A stretch of DNA of 6,445 nt. It comes from Chloroflexota bacterium (GTDB lineage: Bacteria > Chloroflexota > Anaerolineae > UBA4142). The stretch lies in contig JACQGS010000052.1 of NCBI GenBank assembly GCA_016199405.1, positions 1 through 6,445 of the forward strand, read 5' to 3'. This document shows, piece by piece, positions 1 to 4,681 of this stretch (position 1 is the first letter of the stretch; every line of letters starts with the position of its first letter). The translations under genes and the position numbers were made by a program. The notes beneath the pieces are model-generated. The model saw only the letters and a list, made by a program, of their open reading frames with translations. It was not told the origin of the DNA and searched no databases.

Positions 1-666
1 GATGAGGTGCAGCACATCGCCGACCGGATCGCGGTCATGTACCTGGGGCAAATCGTGGAACTGGGCCCCGTCGAGACCATATATTCCGCGCCCCGACACC
101 CCTACACCCTGGCCCTGCTCGCCTCCACACCGGCGCCCGATCCCGATCGCCGCCAGCCGGCCATCGCGCTCGAAGGCGGCGTGCCGAGTTCAGTCTCGCC
201 TCCACCCGGCTGCCGCTTTCACCCCCGCTGCCCGTGGGCCCAGGCTCGCTGCCGCGAAGAAGCGCCCCAGTTGCGCCCGATGGGCGCCGGCCACGTCGCT
301 GCCTGCCATTTGGCCGAAGCCATCCAAGAAATCCCACAGTCGAAATCTCCAATCTCCAACCTCCAATCTCCAACCTCCAATCTCCGATCTCTAATCTCCA
401 ATCTCTACTTCCCCGCCAGCGCGTCGCGCAACGCAATATATGCTGCCTTGGGTTGGTATGCGTCATCAAACACAAGCCCCGCGCCAAAGCCCGGAAAGAA
501 CTGCGGAATCCAGGAATGCTTGTCGGTGAATCCCCACATCACGAACATCTTGCAATTCGCGTTGGCGATGCAGGTTTGCGCGATTTGGCTATACACTTGG
601 GCTTGCTTGGCAAGCGACGCGTCGGTCGCGGGCAGCGTCACGCGCACGTCCAGTTCGGTGATGTGA
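1..666 (+). CDS. Oligopeptide/dipeptide ABC transporter ATP-binding protein (OppD/DppD type), 3' part
   Basis: This is the C-terminal part of the ATPase that powers uptake of peptides or similar solutes through an inner-membrane permease. The 5' end, with Walker A, signature and Walker B, lies outside the window. The visible part opens in the region just after the H-loop (DEVQHIADRIAVMYLGQ) and continues with VELGP and the APRHPYTLALL segment typical of Opp/Dpp ATPases. It then has the C-terminal domain cysteine motif GCRFHPRCPWAQARC with a fourth Cys in AACH (codons at 211, 229, 250 and 304). In family members these cysteines are conserved, and in at least some DppD proteins they hold an iron-sulfur cluster. 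Homologues normally end soon after this motif, near position 310-330. Here the frame stays open through the heptamer array at 344-406 and then antisense through the xylanase gene to a TGA at 664-666, so the last 110 or so residues are probably not native. Its Ala codons favour GCC over GCG, unlike the genes to the right. Confidence 0.9.
   Translation, partial: DEVQHIADRIAVMYLGQIVELGPVETIYSAPRHPYTLALLASTPAPDPDRRQPAIALEGGVPSSVSPPPGCRFHPRCPWAQARCREEAPQLRPMGAGHVAACHLAEAIQEIPQSKSPISNLQSPTSNLRSLISNLYFPASASRNAIYAALGWYASSNTSPAPKPGKNCGIQECLSVNPHITNILQFALAMQVCAIWLYTWACLASDASVAGSVTRTSSSVM
344..406. repeat. Heptamer tandem array 1, nine AATCTCC-like units
   Basis: Nine contiguous 7-bp units in perfect register: AATCTCC, AATCTCC, AACCTCC, AATCTCC, AACCTCC, AATCTCC, GATCTCT, AATCTCC, AATCTCT. 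Variation is limited to C/T and A/G transitions. The array lies between the conserved end of the ABC ATPase and the GH10 stop codon; the last two bases of the final unit form part of that stop (CTA at 405-407, TAG on the minus strand). Because 7 is not a multiple of 3, gain or loss of one unit changes which frame the ATPase reads downstream. Intergenic 7-bp arrays are known from heterocystous cyanobacteria and, to my recollection, from Chloroflexota. Confidence 0.95.
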
Positions 667-1517
667 ACGTCGAGATTCAGCGCGGACAGGCGTTTGATGT
701 TCGCATCTAACTCTTGAAGTTTTGCCGGCGCTTCGTCCACGCGTATATGCATCTGCAAACCGACCCCATCAATCGGGATGCCGCGTTCTTTCATGCCCTT
801 GACCAAATTGAAAATCGCGTCCGACTTCCTTCCCAATCCCTCGCCGCCAAAGTCGTTGTAAATCAATTTCGCGTTCGGGTCGGCTTCCTGCGTCCAACGA
901 AACACTTGATCCAGATAATCGTTGCCCAGTCCGCGCCGCCAAATCGTGTCGCGCAATGAACCGTCCTCCGCGATGGCTTCGTTTACGACATCCCACGCGT
1001 AAATGCGCCCGCGATAACGCCCGGCGACTGTCGCGATATGCTCGTTCAAAATCTTGCTCAACGCGTCGCGCGAAAAATTTCCTTTCGTCAACCAATCCGG
1101 AAGTGAGTTGTGCCATACCAGCGTATGCCCGCGTATTCGCATTCCATTGCTTTGCGCGAATTCAACGAGATAGTCGGCTTCGTCGAACTTGAAAGTGGTT
1201 TGGGTTGGACGCAGAGGTCCAAACTTGAAATGATTCTCTGCCGTGAGCGCGCTGAATTCGCGCGCGAGCGTTTGTGCGTAGATCGGCTCGCGGCGAATAT
1301 ACTCGGGCATCACTGCTGCGCCGATCAAGAGATTGCGATTCGATGCGAGCGCGCGCAGCGAATTTGCAGGGGTCGGCGCCAGGATTGCACGCAGCGTTGC
1401 CGTTGCCGCGCGCGTCGCTGTCGCAATTGGCGCGGCAGTTGGAGGCGTTGCTGTTGGCGCGCACGCTGTTATCAAAATCAACGCGAATGCCGCGATTCGC
1501 CGTCGGCTATTTGCCAT
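405..1517 (-). CDS. Secreted GH10 endo-1,4-beta-xylanase, lipoprotein
   Basis: A complete 370-aa glycoside hydrolase family 10 enzyme that cleaves internal beta-1,4 links in xylan, probably tethered to the outer face of the membrane. Residues 1-18 form a signal peptide with an Arg-rich start (NSRRR) and a hydrophobic core, followed by the lipobox ITAC with Cys19. An Ala/Thr/Pro linker covers about residues 20-52. The catalytic barrel, about 60-370, shows TAENHFKFG (92-100), GHTLVWHNSLPDW (130-142), WDVVNEA with acid/base Glu180, GLQMHI (253-258), ITELD with nucleophile Glu288, and WGFTDKHSW (328-336). Both catalytic glutamates are present and the domain is full length with no carbohydrate-binding module. 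The ATG at 1517 is chosen because it opens the signal peptide and has a purine-rich AGAAGAGA stretch upstream. A TTG further upstream at 1637 would lie inside the promoter. The gene is transcribed divergently from the acetoacetate-CoA ligase gene and converges on the ABC ATPase gene, whose open frame overlaps its last 262 bp. Confidence 0.95.
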   Translation of the reverse strand: MANSRRRIAAFALILITACAPTATPPTAAPIATATRAATATLRAILAPTPANSLRALASNRNLLIGAAVMPEYIRREPIYAQTLAREFSALTAENHFKFGPLRPTQTTFKFDEADYLVEFAQSNGMRIRGHTLVWHNSLPDWLTKGNFSRDALSKILNEHIATVAGRYRGRIYAWDVVNEAIAEDGSLRDTIWRRGLGNDYLDQVFRWTQEADPNAKLIYNDFGGEGLGRKSDAIFNLVKGMKERGIPIDGVGLQMHIRVDEAPAKLQELDANIKRLSALNLDVHITELDVRVTLPATDASLAKQAQVYSQIAQTCIANANCKMFVMWGFTDKHSWIPQFFPGFGAGLVFDDAYQPKAAYIALRDALAGK

Positions 1518-1608
1518 CCGCAATTCTCTTCTACGCCGGATATTCCGCCGCGCCCATCTGCCGCGATATTGCGCGCGCGGCGAATGAGTTTGTCCATCGC
1601 CGAAAATG

Positions 1609-1637
1609 ATTCTACAATGAATGGGCTGGCTTGGCAA
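1609..1637 (-). promoter_or_regulatory. Sigma70-type promoter for the xylanase gene
   Basis: On the minus strand, TTGCCA at 1637-1632 (5 of 6 to TTGACA) is followed by a 17-bp spacer and TAGAAT at 1614-1609 (5 of 6 to TATAAT). The predicted transcription start is near 1602, giving a leader of about 85 nt before the ATG at 1517. The -35 box lies directly beside the left end of heptamer array 2. The call rests on consensus match and spacing only. Confidence 0.6.
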
Positions 1638-1638
1638 T

Positions 1639-1715
1639 CACAGGTCGCAGGCTGCAAGTCTCAGGTCACGGGTTTCAAGTCTCAGGTTATGCGACTTGCG
1701 ACTTGCGACTTGTAA
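1639..1715. repeat. Heptamer tandem array 2, eleven units with an orientation switch
   Basis: Eleven 7-bp units run without a break in register. Seven fit NNCARGT with some drift: CACAGGT, CGCAGGC, TGCAAGT, CTCAGGT, CACGGGT, TTCAAGT, CTCAGGT (1639-1687). The next four are TATGCGA, CTTGCGA, CTTGCGA, CTTGTAA (1688-1715). The second group is the same motif in reverse complement, since ACTTGCG is the complement of CGCAAGT. Strands can therefore fold back; for example GCAAGTC at 1654-1660 pairs perfectly with GACTTGC at 1693-1699 or 1700-1706. The array fills the space between the divergent promoters of the xylanase and ligase genes. Its unit differs from that of array 1, but the 7-bp period is the same. 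Confidence 0.9.
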
Positions 1716-1724
1716 CTTTATAAT
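1696..1724 (+). promoter_or_regulatory. Sigma70-type promoter for the acetoacetate-CoA ligase gene
   Basis: A perfect TATAAT at 1719-1724 stands 17 bp after TTGCGA at 1696-1701 (4 of 6 to TTGACA). The -35 box is built from a unit of heptamer array 2 (CTTGCGA). The predicted start of transcription is near 1731, with a leader of about 25 nt before the ATG at 1756. The call rests on consensus match and spacing. Confidence 0.6.
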
Positions 1725-1755
1725 ATCGCGTAACGACACTCGCCGGAAAAATGAA

Positions 1756-3720
1756 ATGAAAACTCCAGTGTGGACTCCTTCGCCTGAACGCATTGAGCAA
1801 GCCAACCTCACGCGCTTTATCCGCCGCGTCAACGAAAAATTTTCGCTCGACCTGCGCGATTACGCGCAACTCTACGAATGGTCCATCGAAAACATTCCGG
1901 ACTTTTGGGCGACGCTGTGGGAATTTGCCGAGATTCGCGCGTCGCGGACGTATACGCAAGTCGTGGACGATTTGCAGAAATTTCCGGGCGCGCGATGGTT
2001 CAGCAGCGCGCGGCTGAATTTCGCGGAAAATCTCTTGCGTTATCGCGATGATCGGCTCGCGTTCATCTTTCGCGGCGAAACGCAAACCCGCGCGACGATG
2101 ACGTACGCGGAACTGTACGGCGCGGTCGCGCGGCTCACTCATGCGTTGCGCGATATCGGCATTCAGCCCGGCGACCGCGTCGTCGGCTATATGCCGAACC
2201 TGATCGAGACCGCCGTCGCGATGCTGGCGGCGACAAGCATCGGCGCGGTGTGGGCATCGTGCGCGACGGACATCGGCGCGCGTGCCGCGCTCGACCGGCT
2301 GGGACAGGTCGAGCCGAAAGTGCTGTTCACGGTGGACGGTTATTTTCACAAGGGGCAGTTGTTCGATACGCGCGCGAACGCGGCGGAGGTCGCGCGCGGA
2401 ATGCCGTCATTGAAGCAGGTCGTCGTCGTCGAATACGCGCGCGCGGAGCCGGAGATCGCGATGATTCCGAACGCAGTGCGTTATGCGGAGTTCACGGCGA
2501 ACAACGCGCGTGAAATTCAGTTCGAGCAATTGCCGTTCGATCACCCGCTCTACATTATGTTTTCATCCGGCACGACCGGCAAACCGAAATGTATGGTGCA
2601 GGGCTACGGCGTGTTGTTGAATCACATGAAAGAGCATTTGCTGCACACCGACGTGAAACGCGACGACCGGATTATTTACATCACGACGTGCAGTTGGATG
2701 ATGTGGAATTGGCTGCTGAACGCGCTCGGCGTCGGCGCGACGGTGGTGCTGTACGACGGCAATGTGATGTACCCGGACATCGGCGCGATGTGGAGTTTGA
2801 TCGAAGAAGAAAGGATTTCGATTTTCGGATGCAGCGCCAGTTACCTCAATGCTTTGAAAGGGCAGGGGTTCGAGCCGAAAAATAATTTTGATTTGTCGTC
2901 GCTGAAAGAAATCTCGCAGACCGGCTCGCCGCTTTCGGCGGAGGGATTCGAGTACGTGTACCGCGCGATCAAAAACGACGTGCATTTCAATTCGATTTCC
3001 GGCGGCACGGATTTGAACGGCTGTTTCGCCGGCGGCAATCCGATCAGTCCGGTGTACGCCGGCGAATTGCAGGGGCTGTCGCTCGGCATGCGCGTCAACG
3101 CGTACGACGAAGCCGGCAAGCCGGTGCGTGACGCGCAAGGCGAACTCGTGTGCGAAGCGCCTTCGCCCTCGATGCCGCTCTATTTTTGGGACGACGCGGG
3201 CGGCGAAAAATATCACGCGGCGTATTTCGATTTTTTTCCCGGCAAAAATGTGTGGCGGCACGGCGACTATGTTCAGATTCATTCCGATACCGGCGGCGTC
3301 ACTTTTTTCGGGCGCTCGGATTCGACGCTCAAGCCGTCGGGGGTGCGCATCGGCACGGCAGAGATTTACGCGGTCGTCGAAAAAATTGCCGGCATTGCGG
3401 ATTCGGTCGCGATCGGTCAGAGTTGGCGCGGCGATCAGCGCGTGATTTTGTTTGTGAAGATGAATCAAGGCGTGGAACTCACGGAGGAACTGAAAGGAAC
3501 GATCAAGCAGGAACTGAAGGAAAAGGCGTCGCCGCGGCACGTGCCGGCGATGATCGTCCAAGCGCCGGATATTCCGTACACGTTCAATATGAAAAAGGTG
3601 GAGAGCGCGGTGACGAATATTTTGAACGGTCGCCCGGTGACAAATCGCGACGCGCTGATTAATCCGGAGGCGTTGGAGTTTTTTGAAGGGGTGAGGGAGG
3701 AGTTGGGCAGTGAGAGTTAG
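1756..3720 (+). CDS. Acetoacetate-CoA ligase (acetoacetyl-CoA synthetase)
   Basis: A complete 654-aa cytosolic enzyme of the ANL adenylating superfamily that turns acetoacetate, ATP and CoA into acetoacetyl-CoA, AMP and PPi. It links ketone-body or polyhydroxybutyrate breakdown to thiolase and acetyl-CoA. Length matches the family (about 650 aa). The N-terminal part has the family's GARWFSSARLNFAENLL segment and an ASCATDIGARAALDRLGQ segment resembling the usual SSCSPDFG region. The phosphate-binding loop MFSSGTTGKPK is at 268-278, GGTDLNGCFAGG at 416-427, WRHGDY with the ribose-contacting Asp at 500-505, and the hinge GRSDSTLKPSGVRIG at 519-533. The C-terminal catalytic lysine is probably K613 in NMKKVESAV, aligned with the SGKK-like motif of relatives. 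ATG 1756 is preferred because the conserved protein starts there, with GGAAA at 1745-1749 as a modest ribosome-binding site. An upstream ATG at 1621 would translate the repeat array. The main alternative, acetyl-CoA synthetase, is disfavoured by the N-terminal motifs. Confidence 0.95.
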   Translation: MKTPVWTPSPERIEQANLTRFIRRVNEKFSLDLRDYAQLYEWSIENIPDFWATLWEFAEIRASRTYTQVVDDLQKFPGARWFSSARLNFAENLLRYRDDRLAFIFRGETQTRATMTYAELYGAVARLTHALRDIGIQPGDRVVGYMPNLIETAVAMLAATSIGAVWASCATDIGARAALDRLGQVEPKVLFTVDGYFHKGQLFDTRANAAEVARGMPSLKQVVVVEYARAEPEIAMIPNAVRYAEFTANNAREIQFEQLPFDHPLYIMFSSGTTGKPKCMVQGYGVLLNHMKEHLLHTDVKRDDRIIYITTCSWMMWNWLLNALGVGATVVLYDGNVMYPDIGAMWSLIEEERISIFGCSASYLNALKGQGFEPKNNFDLSSLKEISQTGSPLSAEGFEYVYRAIKNDVHFNSISGGTDLNGCFAGGNPISPVYAGELQGLSLGMRVNAYDEAGKPVRDAQGELVCEAPSPSMPLYFWDDAGGEKYHAAYFDFFPGKNVWRHGDYVQIHSDTGGVTFFGRSDSTLKPSGVRIGTAEIYAVVEKIAGIADSVAIGQSWRGDQRVILFVKMNQGVELTEELKGTIKQELKEKASPRHVPAMIVQAPDIPYTFNMKKVESAVTNILNGRPVTNRDALINPEALEFFEGVREELGSES

Positions 3721-4157
3721 TCTGTCTCTGCGGGGGGATGTTCTCCCAGCGCATACAAAACGCGCCGCAAGTTGATGAGTTCTTCTCGATTCAAATTCAA
3801 TGCGTTGAGGGTGGCTCGTCCAATCGGGGTTAATCCGATAACGAGAGTAAAGTCATCGTTCCACGCAAAATGCTCGATCCATCGCTGCAGGCGCGGGTTA
3901 TAGAGTGGCACAACCTTGTTCGAGAGAGGGTCGCGTGCCTCCGTCTTGAGGTACTTGTGGTTGTTGCAACCTTGACACGCGCATGCCAGATTTTCCAGCG
4001 TAGTTTCTCCGCCCAAATGACGCGGAATGATATGTTCTGTGGAGAAAGACTGGGTCGCAAAACGCGCTTGACTCTGGCACGCAGAGCGTTCGCAACAACC
4101 ACGAGCGCGTTCGAGAACGGCTTGTTTTTGTTCAGCCGTGACGCGTTTTTCAGGCAT
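3717..4157 (-). CDS. HNH endonuclease, stand-alone small protein
   Basis: A 146-aa predicted nuclease with a zinc-stabilised HNH (beta-beta-alpha-metal) fold. Visible elements are an N-terminal helix, a first cysteine knuckle in GCCERSAC (Cys22 and Cys27 likely zinc ligands), EHIIPRHLGG with the catalytic His42, ENLA with Asn56, and the second knuckle CQGCNNHK (Cys61, Cys64, His67). The C-terminal half (WIEHFAWNDDF, IGLTPIGRATLNALNLNRE, LRRVLYALGEHP) is a conserved tail I recognise from small HNH proteins common in Cyanobacteria and Chloroflexota. The cellular role is unknown. The ATG at 4157 overlaps the upstream gene's TGA by 8 nt and has no clear ribosome-binding site, which suggests translational coupling. 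Its TAA (3719-3717) overlaps the ligase TAG (3718-3720). Codon choice is more mixed than in the GCG-rich neighbours, which fits acquisition by transfer. DNA cleavage is inferred from the motif only. Confidence 0.9.
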   Translation of the reverse strand: MPEKRVTAEQKQAVLERARGCCERSACQSQARFATQSFSTEHIIPRHLGGETTLENLACACQGCNNHKYLKTEARDPLSNKVVPLYNPRLQRWIEHFAWNDDFTLVIGLTPIGRATLNALNLNREELINLRRVLYALGEHPPAETD

Positions 4158-4551
4158 AGGCAGGCGGGCGAATCCCCAAAATTTCCATCAACGCCGGCAG
4201 CGAAGTCCCCCGCAGGCGCGCGAGTTCTGCCAAATATTCCACACGACGTACTTCTAACTTTTCGACTTGCTGGGTCAATCGGAGCAGTTCGGCGTACTCA
4301 TCCGGCGTCAATGTTTCTGCTTGCCGTTTGGCAATCAGTTCATTGTAGCGTGCCTGAATTTCCGGCGAAATTCCTTCATTGATTTTGAGTAGTAATTCTG
4401 CTTCGACGCGTGGCAAACTGGAGGCTTGCCGCTTGGCGCGCAACGCGATGACTTGAGACACGAACTGCTCCAAATCGGATTGATTTAACTGTCCCACCGC
4501 TCTCAGCAATTCATCAGTGGGTAACTGGGCTTCAACTTGAACAACTGGCAT
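4150..4551 (-). CDS. Small helical protein of unknown function paired with an HNH nuclease
   Basis: A 133-aa soluble protein, predicted mostly helical. It has no signal peptide, no cysteine and no membrane segment. The N-terminal part (residues 1-45) reads as a short strand (PVVQVEAQL) and a helix containing LLRAVGQLNQSDLEQFVSQV. The middle (residues 48-80) contains AELLLKINEGISPEIQARYNEL. Residues 82-115 (TPDEYAELLRLTQQVEKLE and onward) have heptad-like leucines and could form a coiled coil. The C-terminus is LMEILGIRPPAYA. I recognise the type as a recurring conserved hypothetical protein found next to small HNH proteins, but no biochemical role is known to me. The start at 4551 is chosen because AGGAGG lies 5 nt upstream; a TTG at 4572 in the same frame is less likely. 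The 8-nt overlap with the HNH gene implies coordinated translation. It might be a partner or inhibitor of the nuclease, but that is speculation. Confidence 0.82.
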   Translation of the reverse strand: MPVVQVEAQLPTDELLRAVGQLNQSDLEQFVSQVIALRAKRQASSLPRVEAELLLKINEGISPEIQARYNELIAKRQAETLTPDEYAELLRLTQQVEKLEVRRVEYLAELARLRGTSLPALMEILGIRPPAYA

Positions 4552-4556
4552 AGGCG

Positions 4557-4562
4557 CCTCCT
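4557..4562 (-). promoter_or_regulatory. Strong ribosome-binding site that fixes the start of the helical-protein gene
   Basis: On the minus strand AGGAGG (4562-4557) lies 5 nt before the ATG at 4551, a near-ideal Shine-Dalgarno sequence. It rules in favour of the Met at 4551 over the in-frame TTG at 4572, which would place this site inside the coding region. Confidence 0.8.
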
Positions 4563-4571
4563 CTGGCGGCA

Positions 4572-4577
4572 ATTATA
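4572..4577 (-). promoter_or_regulatory. -10 box for the helical-protein/HNH operon
   Basis: A perfect TATAAT on the minus strand (4577-4572). The best -35 candidate is TTCGCA at 4598-4593, which matches 4 of 6 with a short 15-bp spacer, so the -35 is weak. Transcription would start near 4565, just before the AGGAGG, giving a very short leader of about 14 nt. Confidence 0.5.
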
Positions 4578-4645
4578 CTACGAAAGCGGGTTTGCGAACA
4601 GGGCGATTTGTGCATGCGCTTCATCTCTCTCTAATCCAAAGCTGC

Positions 4646-4651
4646 CATAAT
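4646..4651 (+). promoter_or_regulatory. Possible -10 box for the M28 peptidase gene
   Basis: CATAAT matches the -10 consensus at 5 of 6 and would give a start near 4658 and a leader of about 24 nt. No good -35 is seen 16-18 bp upstream (ATCTCT and neighbours), so this is weak. The divergent 130-bp region 4552-4681 otherwise contains only the operon promoter on the minus strand and the AAGGA ribosome-binding site at 4671-4675. Confidence 0.3.
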
Positions 4652-4681
4652 CACGCGCGATATTACTGAAAAGGAAAATAC

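Noticed and set aside
344..406. CRISPR-like array
   Set aside because: The unit is only 7 bp with no spacers, so it is a simple tandem repeat.
35..487. A 150-codon minus-strand frame across the ABC gene and array 1
   Set aside because: It is antisense to a well-supported ATPase domain and its repeats simply translate the heptamer array (DWRLEIG-like).
1518..1637. An N-terminal extension of the xylanase from the TTG at 1637
   Set aside because: It would put 40 Arg-rich residues before a clear lipoprotein signal peptide and would start inside the predicted -35 box.
1621..1755. An N-terminal extension of the acetoacetate-CoA ligase from the ATG at 1621
   Set aside because: It would translate the heptamer array and the TATAAT promoter; family homology starts at 1756.
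2563..3561. A 332-codon open frame antisense to the ligase gene
   Set aside because: It has a His/Arg-rich composition, no domain and no ribosome-binding site that I can see. It is a shadow of the GC-rich coding strand.
3728..3748. Intrinsic terminator between the ligase and HNH genes (G-run and CTCCC)
   Set aside because: Only about four pairs can form around a short loop, with no following U-run; it lies in the HNH coding end.
3717..4551. Calling the HNH/helical pair a toxin-antitoxin system
   Set aside because: Gene order, overlap and size would permit it, but neither protein matches a toxin or antitoxin family I can name, so it stays a hypothesis.
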